In this document: positions 43,076 through 51,162 of the stretch, piece after piece
Layout: every line of letters begins with the position of its first letter
How positions within the stretch are numbered: position 1 is the first letter of the stretch
Assembly: GCF_004134905.2 (NCBI RefSeq)
Contig: NZ_SDPQ02000001.1
Location: 1,054,001-1,118,000, forward strand
Reading direction: 5' to 3'
Length of the DNA: 64,000 nucleotides
DNA from: Aeromicrobium ginsengisoli
GTDB lineage: Bacteria > Actinomycetota > Actinomycetes > Propionibacteriales > Nocardioidaceae
The notes under the pieces: model-generated
The model's database searches: none
Told to the model about the DNA's origin: nothing
What the model saw: only the letters and a program-made list of their open reading frames with translations
Program-made: the position numbers and the translations under genes

Positions 43076-44122
43076 ATGTCCGCTTTCCATCATCGTCGGC
43101 GTCGCGGTCTCGCGATCGTCGGTGCCTTCGCAGCAGCCACGCTCGTGCTCGGCGCGTGCGGCAACAGCTCCGACGGCGACTCGAACTCCAACGTCAGCAA
43201 GAGCAACACCGACAACGACAAGCCCGGCAAGAAGGTCGTCATCGGCTTCTCGGCACCGGCCGCCGATCACGGCTGGATGGGCGCCATCACCAAGAACGCG
43301 GTCGCCCAGGCCAAGGAGTACAAGGACATCTCGCTCAAGGTCGCCGAGGGCACCAACGACGTCAACCTGCAGATCTCGCAGGTCGAGACGTTCATCAACG
43401 ACAAGGTCGACGCCATCGTGCTGCTGCCGTTCGACGGTGCAGCCATGACGTCGGTGGCCCGCAAGGCTATGGACGCCGGCATCGTCGTGATCAACGTCGA
43501 TCGCGAGTTCGACTCGCCGTTCGCGGCCCGCAGCACCGTGCTGGGTGACAACTACGGCATGGGCGTCTCTGCTGGCACGTACGTCTGCGACGACGCCAAG
43601 GGCGACAAGAACAAGATCGTCGCCGAGATCGCCGGCATCGACTCGCTGCCCCTGACGCAGGACCGGTCACGGGGCTTCGCGGACGCGCTCAAGAAGTGCG
43701 GCCTCAAGGTCAACAACCGCGTCGCGGCCGAGTTCACGGTCGAGTCGGGTGAGAAGGCGGCGTCCAACCTGCTGCAGGCTGCGCCCAAGATCGACTACCT
43801 GTGGAACCACGACGACGACCAGGGTGTCGGCGTCCTCGCGGCGATCAAGAACGCCAACCGTGACGAGTTCACGATGATCGGCGGTGCCGGCTCGGCCGAC
43901 GTCATGGAGGCCATCAAGGCCGGCAACTCGGTGCTCAAGGCCACCGTCGTCTACCCGTCGACCCAGGCTGCTGACGGCATCAAGCTGGCCCGCCTGCTCG
44001 TCCAGGGCAAGTCGATGTCGGATCTCTCGGAGATCGAGGTGCCGCGTCAGCTCAAGCTGGCCGCGCCGGTCGTCACCAAGGACAACGTCGACACGTACCT
44101 GCCGTCCGCGTTCCGGTCCTGA
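43076..44122 (+). CDS. Sugar ABC transporter substrate-binding lipoprotein
   Basis: 348-residue RbsB-type periplasmic-binding-fold lipoprotein. The lipobox is LGAC (Cys near residue 28), followed by a Ser/Asn/Asp linker. Typical blocks are IGFSAPAADHGWMGAI, QVETFINDKVDAIVLLPFDG and VINVDREF. It binds a sugar or polyol outside the cell. ACAGGAG lies upstream of the ATG. A strong hairpin follows the gene. Confidence 0.92.
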   Translation: MSAFHHRRRRGLAIVGAFAAATLVLGACGNSSDGDSNSNVSKSNTDNDKPGKKVVIGFSAPAADHGWMGAITKNAVAQAKEYKDISLKVAEGTNDVNLQISQVETFINDKVDAIVLLPFDGAAMTSVARKAMDAGIVVINVDREFDSPFAARSTVLGDNYGMGVSAGTYVCDDAKGDKNKIVAEIAGIDSLPLTQDRSRGFADALKKCGLKVNNRVAAEFTVESGEKAASNLLQAAPKIDYLWNHDDDQGVGVLAAIKNANRDEFTMIGGAGSADVMEAIKAGNSVLKATVVYPSTQAADGIKLARLLVQGKSMSDLSEIEVPRQLKLAAPVVTKDNVDTYLPSAFRS

Positions 44123-44128
44123 TCGGAC

Positions 44129-44158
44129 GGGGGCCCGCGGCCGCCGCCGCGGGCCCCC
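44129..44158 (+). terminator. Intra-operon hairpin after the binding-protein gene
   Basis: GGGGGCCCGCGGC and GCCGCGGGCCCCC are perfect 13-bp arms with a 4-base loop, starting 7 bases after the stop. Such hairpins between binding-protein and catabolic genes usually stabilise the upstream message and lower downstream expression. Confidence 0.7.
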
Positions 44159-44201
44159 ACCACCACGCCACACTGAGACCACCTCACACGAGAGCAGGGA
44201 C

Positions 44202-45389
44202 ATGACCGACACACGTACCGAGCTCGGGATCGGCATGGTCGGCTACGCCTTCATGGGCGCCGCCCACTCCCAGGCCTGGCGCACCGCCCCCGCCTTCTTC
44301 GACCTCCCGCTCCGCCCGCGACTCACGGCCGTCTGCGGTCGCAACGAGGACGCCGCCGGCGACGTCGCACGCCGGTTCGGCTGGGAGTCCGTCGAGACCG
44401 ACTGGCGGGTGCTGCTGACCCGCGACGACATCGACGTCATCGACATCTGCACACCGGGCAACACGCACGCCGAGATCGCGATCGCCGCGCTCGAGGCCGG
44501 CAAACACGTGCTCTGCGAGAAGCCGTTGGCCAACACCGTCGCGGAGGCCGAAGCCATGGCCGCAGCTGCCACCGAGGCCGCCAAGCGCGGCGTACGCGCG
44601 ATGGTCGGCTTCACCTATCGGCGTACGCCGGCCGTCGCGTACGCCCGGCAGCTCGTCGCGTCGGGCCGGCTCGGCACGATCCGCCACGTGCGCGGCCAAT
44701 ACCTGCAGGACTGGTTGGCCGACGAGAACGCGCCACTGAGCTGGCGGCTCGACAAGTCGCTGGCCGGATCCGGCGCTCTGGGCGACATCGGCGCCCACAT
44801 CATCGACATGGCGCAGTACGTCACCGGCTCGTCGATCACCTCGGTGAGCGGACTCATGGAGACGTTCGTCAAGACCCGCCCGATCGCGGGCGACAGCGCG
44901 ACGCTCGGCGGCACCTCCAGCGCCGATGCCGAGCGCGGACCGGTGACCGTCGACGACGCGGCCGCCTTCACCGCCCGCTTCGCCGACGGCGCCATCGGCG
45001 TCTTCGAGGCGACCCGGTTCGCGACCGGCCGCAAGAACGCCCTGCGGCTCGAGATCAACGGCACGCGCGGCTCGATCGCGTTCGACTTCGAGGACATGAA
45101 CGTCCTCGAGCTGTTCGACGCGACCGAGGACCCGGCCGTCGCCGGCTTCCGCCGCATCATGGTCACTGAGGCGACCCATCCCTACATCGCGGCGTGGTGG
45201 CCGCCCGGTCACGGCCTCGGCTATGAGCACGGCTTCACGCACCAGGTCGTCGACCTCGTCACCGACATCGCCAAGGGCGCCGATCCGGTCCCCTCGTTCG
45301 CCGACGGCCTCGCCGTGCAGCGCGTACTCGCAGCGGTCGAGGCAAGCGCCGCCGACGGCACCACGCACACGACAGGAGCGGACTCATGA
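44202..45389 (+). CDS. Gfo/Idh/MocA family sugar dehydrogenase
   Basis: 395 residues. The NAD(P)-binding start is [15 protein letters not shown], the catalytic Lys is in CEKPLANT, and later blocks [33 protein letters not shown] and SFADGLAVQ resemble the branch containing levoglucosan dehydrogenase and other sugar C3-oxidising enzymes. It probably oxidises the imported sugar to a keto-sugar for the isomerase gene that follows, with which it overlaps as ATGA. Confidence 0.88.
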   Translation: MTDTRTELGIGMVGYAFMGAAHSQAWRTAPAFFDLPLRPRLTAVCGRNEDAAGDVARRFGWESVETDWRVLLTRDDIDVIDICTPGNTHAEIAIAALEAGKHVLCEKPLANTVAEAEAMAAAATEAAKRGVRAMVGFTYRRTPAVAYARQLVASGRLGTIRHVRGQYLQDWLADENAPLSWRLDKSLAGSGALGDIGAHIIDMAQYVTGSSITSVSGLMETFVKTRPIAGDSATLGGTSSADAERGPVTVDDAAAFTARFADGAIGVFEATRFATGRKNALRLEINGTRGSIAFDFEDMNVLELFDATEDPAVAGFRRIMVTEATHPYIAAWWPPGHGLGYEHGFTHQVVDLVTDIAKGADPVPSFADGLAVQRVLAAVEASAADGTTHTTGADS

Positions 45390-46393
45390 CTCGACCGATC
45401 ACGCTGTTCACCGGGCAGTGGGCCGACCTGCCGTTCGAGGAGGTCGCACGCCTCGCCGGTGAATGGGGCTACGACGGCCTCGAGATCGCCTGCTGGGGCG
45501 ATCACTTCGATCCGTGGGCTGCTGTTGAGGACCCCTCGTACGTCCAGAGCCGCCACGACATCCTGGAGAAGAACGGGCTCAAGGTCTACGCAATCTCCAA
45601 CCACCTGACCGGCCAGGCCGTCTGTGACGACCCGATCGATGCGCGACACCAAGGCATCCTGTCGTCGCGCATCTGGGGCGACGGCGATCCCGAGGGCGTA
45701 CGCCTGCGAGCCGCCGAGGAACTGAAGAACACCGCTCGTGCCGCGAAGCTGTTGGGCGTCGACACCGTCATCGGGTTCACCGGCTCATCGATCTGGAAGT
45801 ACGTCGCGATGTTCCCGCCAGCCTCCGAGGAGATGGTCGCGGCCGGATACCAGGACTTCGCCGACCGCTGGAATCCCATCCTCGACGTGTTCGACGAGGA
45901 GGGCGTGCGCTTCGCCCACGAGGTGCACCCCAGCGAGATCGCGTACGACTACTGGACGACGCACGCCGCGCTCGACGCGATCGGTCACCGCGAGGCGTTC
46001 GGGCTCAACTGGGACCCGTCGCACTTCGTGTGGCAGGACCTCGATCCCCTGGGCTTCCTGTGGGACTTCAAGGACCGGATCTATCACGTGGACTGCAAGG
46101 ACGCGAAGAAGCAGGTCGGCAACGGCCGCAACGGCCGGCTCGGCTCGCACCTGCCCTGGGCGGACCCGCGGCGGGGCTGGGACTTCGTGTCGACCGGTCG
46201 CGGCGACGTGCCGTGGGAGGCGTGCTTCCGGATGCTCAACACGATCGGCTACGACGGGCCCATCTCGATCGAGTGGGAGGACGCCGGCATGGATCGCCTG
46301 CTGGGTGCGCCCGAGGCGTTGGCATTCGTCAAGGCCAACCTGTTCGACACCCCGACCGCAGCCTTCGACGCCGCCTTCTCGTCCTCCGACTGA
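45386..46393 (+). CDS. Sugar phosphate isomerase/epimerase-like TIM barrel protein
   Basis: 335 residues of the xylose-isomerase-like TIM barrel family (AP endonuclease 2 fold). Metal-ligand candidates are in [27 protein letters not shown] and [10 protein letters not shown]. Relatives isomerise or dehydrate keto-sugars and inositol products. It is the last gene of the ROK-controlled operon and likely acts on the product of the adjacent dehydrogenase. Confidence 0.88.
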   Translation: MTRPITLFTGQWADLPFEEVARLAGEWGYDGLEIACWGDHFDPWAAVEDPSYVQSRHDILEKNGLKVYAISNHLTGQAVCDDPIDARHQGILSSRIWGDGDPEGVRLRAAEELKNTARAAKLLGVDTVIGFTGSSIWKYVAMFPPASEEMVAAGYQDFADRWNPILDVFDEEGVRFAHEVHPSEIAYDYWTTHAALDAIGHREAFGLNWDPSHFVWQDLDPLGFLWDFKDRIYHVDCKDAKKQVGNGRNGRLGSHLPWADPRRGWDFVSTGRGDVPWEACFRMLNTIGYDGPISIEWEDAGMDRLLGAPEALAFVKANLFDTPTAAFDAAFSSSD

Positions 46394-46400
46394 GCAGGGA

Positions 46401-46482
46401 GCGGTGACCTGGTCGCCCATCCCGACACGTCGCGGTGCGTGAGTCGGCTATCCGAGCGACGGACAGACGACCAGGTCACCGC
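46401..46482. repeat. Long-armed inverted repeat between convergent genes
   Basis: GCGGTGACCTGGTCG and CGACCAGGTCACCGC are perfect 15-bp arms separated by 52 bases. It fills most of the 100 bases between the isomerase and prfB stops. It may be a shared terminator with a large loop or a small structured RNA. Confidence 0.55.
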
Positions 46483-46493
46483 CACACCGTCAG

Positions 46494-47600
46494 TCAGGCT
46501 TCTTGGCCCCTGCGCCAACGCACCCCAGCCTCGATGAAGTCGTCGATCTCGCCGTCGAGCACGGCCTGCGTGTTGCCGGTCTCGTACTCGGTGCGCAGGT
46601 CCTTGACCATCTGGTAGGGGTTGAGGACGTAGTTGCGCATCTGGTCGCCCCACGACGCCTGCACGTCGCCGCGCAGCTCGTCGAGCTGCGCCCGCTCCTC
46701 GGCCTTTTTGAGCGCCAGCAGCTTGGCCTTGAGGATCACCATCGCGCTGGCCTTGTTCTGCAGCTGGCTCTTCTCGTTCTGGCAGCTGACGACCGTGCCG
46801 GTCGGGATGTGCGTCAGGCGTACGGCGGAGTCCGTCGTGTTGACGCTCTGCCCGCCGGGACCCGACGAGCGGAAGACGTCGACGCGGATGTCCTCTTCGG
46901 GGATGTCGATCTCGTCGGTCTCCTCGAGCACCGGCACGACCTCGACCGCGGCGAACGACGTCTGGCGCCGGCCCTGGTTGTCGAACGGCGAGATGCGGAC
47001 CAGGCGGTGCGTGCCGGCCTCGACCGACAGCGTCCCGTACGCGTAGGGCGCCTTGACCGCGAACGTCGTCGACTTGATGCCGGCCTCTTCGGCGTACGAC
47101 GTGTCGTAGACCTCGACGCTGTAGCCGTGGCGCTCGGCCCAGCGGATGTACATGCGCTGGAGCATCAGGGCGAAGTCGGCGGCGTCGACGCCACCGGCGC
47201 CGGAGCGGATCGACACGAGGGCGTCGCGCTCGTCGTACTCGCCCGACAGCAGCGTGCGGATCTCGAGGGAGTCGATGGCCTTCTGGATGCGTACGAGCTC
47301 GGAGGCGACTTCAGCCGAAGCGGAAGCATCGTCCTCCTCGAGGGCCATCTCGTGCATGATCTCGAGGTCGTCGAGACGTCCGCGCAGACCTGTGACCCGC
47401 TCGACCTCGGCCTGGAGTGCGGAGAGCCGGCTCGTGACGCGCTGCGCGTTGGCCTGGTCGTCCCACAGCCCGGGATCGCCGACCTCTTCCTGGAGGGTCG
47501 CGATCTCCGCGCGAATCGAGTCGAGATCGAGGACCTTCTCGATCGACGTCAGGGTCGCGTCGAGGGCCTTGGTCTGCTCTGCAAAATCCGGTGTCGCCAC
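46494..47600 (-). CDS. prfB: Peptide chain release factor 2
   Basis: 368 residues, full length. The tripeptide anticodon SPF is in [10 protein letters not shown], and the catalytic GGQ is in [10 protein letters not shown]. It ends translation at UGA and UAA. The frame is continuous with no programmed frameshift. GTG start. In actinobacteria prfB usually stands directly upstream of ftsE; here the sugar locus intervenes. Confidence 0.97.
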   Translation of the reverse strand: MATPDFAEQTKALDATLTSIEKVLDLDSIRAEIATLQEEVGDPGLWDDQANAQRVTSRLSALQAEVERVTGLRGRLDDLEIMHEMALEEDDASASAEVASELVRIQKAIDSLEIRTLLSGEYDERDALVSIRSGAGGVDAADFALMLQRMYIRWAERHGYSVEVYDTSYAEEAGIKSTTFAVKAPYAYGTLSVEAGTHRLVRISPFDNQGRRQTSFAAVEVVPVLEETDEIDIPEEDIRVDVFRSSGPGGQSVNTTDSAVRLTHIPTGTVVSCQNEKSQLQNKASAMVILKAKLLALKKAEERAQLDELRGDVQASWGDQMRNYVLNPYQMVKDLRTEYETGNTQAVLDGEIDDFIEAGVRWRRGQEA

Positions 47601-47622
47601 CCGACGAGGTTACAGGGAGCGG

Positions 47623-47805
47623 TCAGATGCTCTTGCGGCGGAACTCCGGCGACTGCGTGGGACCGTTGGCTCCGTGCGACTTCTCGCTGCCGTCGTGCTC
47701 GGCGCCTTCGGCGGTCGCGTGGTGCTTGCCCTTCTTCTTCTCCAGCGCCTCGCGGAACTTGGCCTTCATGTCGGACTTGTTGTCGGTGCCTTCTGATTCA
47801 GCCAT
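47623..47805 (-). CDS. DUF5302 small protein
   Basis: 60 residues, highly charged: MAESEGTDNKSDMKAKFREA near the start, a KKKGKHH segment, and the end PEFRRKSI. This matches the actinobacterial DUF5302 family, small proteins of unknown function. It begins 37 bases from the divergent HIT gene and lies 22 bases upstream of prfB on the same strand. Confidence 0.85.
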   Translation of the reverse strand: MAESEGTDNKSDMKAKFREALEKKKGKHHATAEGAEHDGSEKSHGANGPTQSPEFRRKSI

Positions 47806-47842
47806 ACGTCCACCCTATGCCAACCTGTGATGGGATCGACCC

Positions 47843-48259
47843 ATGGAGAAGGACTGCCTGTTCTGCGGCATCATCGCCGGGACGACTCCCGCCACGATCG
47901 TCCTCGAGACCGATGACGTCGTCGGCTTCCTCGACGTACGCCCGGTGTTCAAGGGGCACACGCTGCTCGTGCCGCGCGAGCACGTCGTGACACTGTCCGA
48001 CCTGCCCGAGCCGCTGATCGTGCCGTTGTTCAGCACCGCACAGCGCGTCGCCGACGCCATCACGTCGGGGCTCGGCGCGCAGGGCACGTTCGTCGCGATG
48101 AACAACGTCGTGTCGCAGAGCGTCGCACATCTGCACGTGCACGTCGTCCCCCGTACGAAGGGCGATGGCTTGCGAGGATTCTTCTGGCCACGCACGAAGT
48201 ACGCCGACGGCGAGGCCGAGGAGTACGCCGCCAAGCTCCGCGCTGCCCTCGACGGCTAG
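47843..48259 (+). CDS. HIT family hydrolase
   Basis: 138 residues. The histidine triad is HLHVHVVPR near residue 96, and the zinc-type N-terminus CLFCGI and GHTLLVPREHV are typical of the Hint/Fhit-like branch, which hydrolyses nucleoside phosphoramidates or dinucleotides. It converges on the HxlR gene with the stops sharing CTAG. Confidence 0.92.
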   Translation: MEKDCLFCGIIAGTTPATIVLETDDVVGFLDVRPVFKGHTLLVPREHVVTLSDLPEPLIVPLFSTAQRVADAITSGLGAQGTFVAMNNVVSQSVAHLHVHVVPRTKGDGLRGFFWPRTKYADGEAEEYAAKLRAALDG

Positions 48260-48726
48260 GCGGCCGCGCCGGGGCCGGGCAGCACGTCGATGTCGCCGGC
48301 GTGCATCGGCTCACCGCAGCCGGAGCAGCGCAGGTCGACGCTGCTGATCTCGCCGCACGCGTGATGGCGATAGAGCACCGGCGGTCCGGCCTCCCCCGCC
48401 AGCCACGTGTCACCCCACCGCACCATGACCATCAGCACGTCGACGAGATCGGTGCCCTTCTCGGTCAGGTGGTACTCGTGGCGCGGCCGGTTGTCGTACG
48501 GCCGGCGCTCCAGCACGCCGTGCTCGACGAGGTGGTTGAGCCGCTCGGTCAGCACCTTGCGGGAGATGCCGAGGTCGGACTGGAGCTGCTCGAACCGGTT
48601 CATCCCGACCCACACGTCGCGCAGGATCAGCGGTGACCAGGGCTCGCCGATGACATCGAGGGTGCGGGCGATCGAGCAGGCCATAGCACCGAAGTCCGTA
48701 CGTTGCATGGCTTCATCGTAGCGCAT
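48256..48726 (-). CDS. HxlR family regulator
   Basis: 156 residues. The HxlR winged helix runs over residues 15-110 with Cys17 in MACSIARTLDVIGEPW, then FEQLQSDLGISRKVLTERLNHLVEHGVLERRPY. A C-terminal His/Cys cluster (HHACGEI, CSGCGEPM) could bind zinc and lies outside the usual 100-residue core. GAGGGA lies 6 bases before the ATG at 48726. It is divergent from a reductase operon it probably controls. Confidence 0.9.
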   Translation of the reverse strand: MRYDEAMQRTDFGAMACSIARTLDVIGEPWSPLILRDVWVGMNRFEQLQSDLGISRKVLTERLNHLVEHGVLERRPYDNRPRHEYHLTEKGTDLVDVLMVMVRWGDTWLAGEAGPPVLYRHHACGEISSVDLRCSGCGEPMHAGDIDVLPGPGAAA

Positions 48727-48799
48727 TGGGGTTCCCTCAAGAAACTTTAGATGTTACGGTCGCAGAGTCTCTTCACGGAACTCGAAAGGAATCACGATC

Positions 48800-49396
48800 A
48801 TGAGCAAGGTCTTCACCGCCATGTCGGTCTCGGTCGACGGCTTCGTCACAGGGCGCAACGCCCGTCCCGGCCACGGGCTCGGTGACGGCGGGGCACTCTT
48901 CGACTGGTTCTTCACCGGGGATGTCCCCAGTCAGGTGTTCGACGGCTTCACGCTCAGCGCTGCCAGCGCTCCACTGTTCGACACTCTGGCGGAGCGCGTC
49001 GGCGCCTCACTCGCCGGGCGCAAGACGTACGACGACTCCGAGCAGTTCGGCAACGACGGAGCGCCGCACCCGACAGCACCCTTGTTCGTCCTCAGCCATC
49101 GCCCAGCCCCGGACATGGGCGACCGCCAGACTCTCGTCAGCACCGGGATCGAGGATGCGATCGCCGCCGCCAAGGAGGCGGCCGGCGACAAGGACGTCGC
49201 CCTGATGGGCGGCGGCATCGTGACCGAAGCGCTCAAGGTCGGCCTGGTCGACGAGCTGGTGCTCAACCAGATCCCGATCCTGCTCGGCGCCGGCCGGCCG
49301 TTCTTCCAGGAGCTGCCTGAGCACATTCGGCTGCGCCTGATCGAGGCCGTGCCTGCACCGGGCGTGACGCATCTCCACTACGAGGTGCAGCGATGA
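48800..49396 (+). CDS. Dihydrofolate reductase-like protein (RibD C-terminal type)
   Basis: 198 residues of the DHFR/RibD_C fold: AMSVSVDGFVTGRN at the start, the pyridine-nucleotide site around VALMGGGIVTEALKVGLVDEL, and ILLGAGRPFF. It should use NADPH on an unknown substrate. It overlaps the next oxidoreductase gene as ATGA and is divergent from the HxlR gene. Confidence 0.9.
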   Translation: MSKVFTAMSVSVDGFVTGRNARPGHGLGDGGALFDWFFTGDVPSQVFDGFTLSAASAPLFDTLAERVGASLAGRKTYDDSEQFGNDGAPHPTAPLFVLSHRPAPDMGDRQTLVSTGIEDAIAAAKEAAGDKDVALMGGGIVTEALKVGLVDELVLNQIPILLGAGRPFFQELPEHIRLRLIEAVPAPGVTHLHYEVQR

Positions 49397-49782
49397 TCGA
49401 CCCCGAAGTCCGCGAGGTCCTCGACGGCACCTCGACCGCGCACCTCGCGACGATCCTTCCCGACGGGGCACCCCATTCGGTGCCCGTCTGGGTCGGCACC
49501 GAGGGCGACCACGTCGCGATCCTCACCGGCCCGCACACCCTCAAGGCCCGCAACCTGCGGCGCGATCCGCGCGTCGCGCTCTCGATGACGCCGGTCGACA
49601 ACCCGTTCCATCCCGTCATCATCCGTGGCCGCGTCGTGCAGTGGCTCGAGGGTAACGCCGCCTGGGAGGTCGTCGACCGGATCGCGATGAAATACCTCGG
49701 TCAGCCGTACGGGCGGGACGCCGAGCGCGTCGTGGCCCTCATCGAGCCCGAGCGCCAGATCGCCGGCCGCAACGAGGGCTAG
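49393..49782 (+). CDS. PPOX-class F420-dependent oxidoreductase-like protein
   Basis: 129 residues of the split-barrel flavin/F420 family: TAHLATILPDGAPHSVPVW, then LKARNLRRDPRVALSM and a C-terminal YLGQPYGRD. Actinobacterial members reduce substrates with F420H2; the exact cofactor cannot be settled by eye. It forms a two-gene operon with the DHFR-like gene and converges on the Tad cluster through CTAG. Confidence 0.85.
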   Translation: MIDPEVREVLDGTSTAHLATILPDGAPHSVPVWVGTEGDHVAILTGPHTLKARNLRRDPRVALSMTPVDNPFHPVIIRGRVVQWLEGNAAWEVVDRIAMKYLGQPYGRDAERVVALIEPERQIAGRNEG

Positions 49783-50177
49783 TCGCCGAGCCGGAGCTGG
49801 GACGTCGCCTCGGACACGATCGTGGTCCGCGACGTCCAGCCCGGCGGCGCGATCGCCAGCTCCACGGTGCGCTCGAGACGTACGTGGACCTGGTCGCCGT
49901 CGGTGCGCACGGCGACGACCCGGATGCCGTCGCCCGTGACGTACTCACCGATGAGTCGGCGGGCCTCGGCGTCGTCGAGCGTGACCTCGCCGCGCCGGTA
50001 GAAGTCGGCGCGGCTCAGTCCGTCCGCCGCGGCGAGCGCCGCCCCGTCCGCGATGTTGTCGAGCTGCTGACGCTGCAGGAAGGCGGCCGATGAGTTGACG
50101 ACCACGACAGCCAGCAGGCCGAGGAACACGAAGAAGCCGATCGTCATCACGGTGATCTGGCCGTCCTCGCGCCTCAT
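49779..50177 (-). CDS. TadG-like pilus assembly protein, short
   Basis: 132 residues. The N-terminus RREDGQITVMTIGFFVFLGLLAVVVVN has the Gly-Gln-hydrophobic pattern of TadG/pseudopilin-like proteins, then ADGAALAAADGLS. It lacks the large von Willebrand domain of full TadG. Last gene of the cluster; it overlaps the TadE-like gene by 4 bases. Confidence 0.75.
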   Translation of the reverse strand: MRREDGQITVMTIGFFVFLGLLAVVVVNSSAAFLQRQQLDNIADGAALAAADGLSRADFYRRGEVTLDDAEARRLIGEYVTGDGIRVVAVRTDGDQVHVRLERTVELAIAPPGWTSRTTIVSEATSQLRLGD

Positions 50178-50599
50178 CGCTCCCTCCGGAACGTGCCGTA
50201 GGGCTGCGTGTGGGTGCTGTCGACCGTGATGCCACCGAGCTGCGATCCGAGCGCGCTGGGCGTGAGCGGGAGCTGCTGGGTCGTACGGACGACGACCCGG
50301 ACCGACGAACCCGGCTGCAGGCAGTCCGCGGGCGACGGCAGGCAGGTGATCTGGACGCTGGCGGCGGGCAGGCCCTGATCGTCGAGCGCGACCCGGGCGG
50401 CGAGCCTCGCCCGCTGCTCCCCCGAGGCGACGTCAGGTGCCTGCAAGAAGGCGCGCGCCGCGGAACGGCTCGCGGTCGACACCCCATAGGACGCACGCTG
50501 GGCGTCGAACACCGCGACAAGGATGTAGACGAAGGGCACGAGGAGCAGGATCGAGAGCCAGACGAACTCGACCGTCGCGGTGCCGTTGTCGCGGCTCAC
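50174..50599 (-). CDS. TadE-like pseudopilin 2
   Basis: 141 residues. A prepilin-type start, RDNG followed by TATVEFVWLSILLLVPFVYIL, keeps the Glu at position +5 after the presumed cleavage Gly, which is needed for pilin assembly. The rest is a small outside domain with one Cys pair (ITCLPSPADCL). GTG start overlapping the upstream TadE gene by four bases. Confidence 0.82.
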   Translation of the reverse strand: MSRDNGTATVEFVWLSILLLVPFVYILVAVFDAQRASYGVSTASRSAARAFLQAPDVASGEQRARLAARVALDDQGLPAASVQITCLPSPADCLQPGSSVRVVVRTTQQLPLTPSALGSQLGGITVDSTHTQPYGTFRRER

Positions 50600-50985
50600 G
50601 GCTCGACGTCGCTGACGGCGTGTCCTCGTACGGTGATCGGGACGGAGGGTCCGAACAGGCCAAGGGCAGGGACCCGAGTGCGTACGACCACCTCCGTGCC
50701 GGGCACGCCGCCGATCGACGTACGGGTCGCCGTCACGTCATCGGCGTAGTGGTCGGCGAGGGCGTCACGGATCATGTCGCGGGTGCGCGCCGCGCCATCA
50801 GCCGGAGTGGCTCCCAAGGGCGCCGCCGACCGCGCACCCTCGGAGGCCGCGGCAGCCGCGGTGTTGCGTACGTGCAGCACGAGAGCCACCTGGGCCACTC
50901 CGAGCACCAGCGGAACCAGCAGCACCATGATCAGCACGAAGTCGACGACTGCCGCCCCGCGCTCGCGGCGGCCCGGCACACGCAC
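50596..50985 (-). CDS. TadE-like pseudopilin 1
   Basis: 129 residues. The prepilin-type N-terminus RRERG followed by AAVVDFVLIMVLLVPLVLGV has Asp rather than Glu at position +5. The motif HVRNTAAAAASEGAR is usual in TadE proteins. GTG start, 3 bases after the small pilin-like gene. Confidence 0.82.
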   Translation of the reverse strand: MRVPGRRERGAAVVDFVLIMVLLVPLVLGVAQVALVLHVRNTAAAAASEGARSAAPLGATPADGAARTRDMIRDALADHYADDVTATRTSIGGVPGTEVVVRTRVPALGLFGPSVPITVRGHAVSDVEP

Positions 50986-50988
50986 GGC

Positions 50989-51150
50989 TCAGCCGCCGAC
51001 CGCCGACAGGGCCTGCGTCAGCATCGACCGCAGCTGGGGGCCGGCGACCGCCGACAGCACCGCCACGATGCCTGCGCTCATGACGGTGATCATGACCCAG
51101 CCGGGGACGTCCCCGCGCTCGTCAGGGCGACGGGATCGGAAAAACGACAT
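50989..51150 (-). CDS. Flp-pilin-like small protein of the Tad cluster
   Basis: 53 residues, between tadC and the tadE-like genes, too small for many gene finders. Sequence features: a basic head MSFFRSRRPDERG, then a single hydrophobic helix VPGWVMITVMSAGIVAVLSAVAG and a short tail ending SAVGG. Size and position fit a Flp-type major pilin, but the Glu at +5 and the usual G-x-x-x-E-Y segment are absent, so it could instead be a small assembly factor. 12 bases after tadC; 3 bases before tadE. Confidence 0.7.
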   Translation of the reverse strand: MSFFRSRRPDERGDVPGWVMITVMSAGIVAVLSAVAGPQLRSMLTQALSAVGG

Positions 51151-51162
51151 GTGAGTTCCTTC

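Noticed and set aside
41803..43077. 424-codon antisense frame over the sugar permease
   Set aside because: Asp/Gly/His-rich composition typical of antisense frames in high-GC DNA; the permease on the other strand is unambiguous.
46494..47600. Programmed frameshift in prfB
   Set aside because: The frame is continuous from GTG to stop with no internal UGA, so no frameshift is needed.
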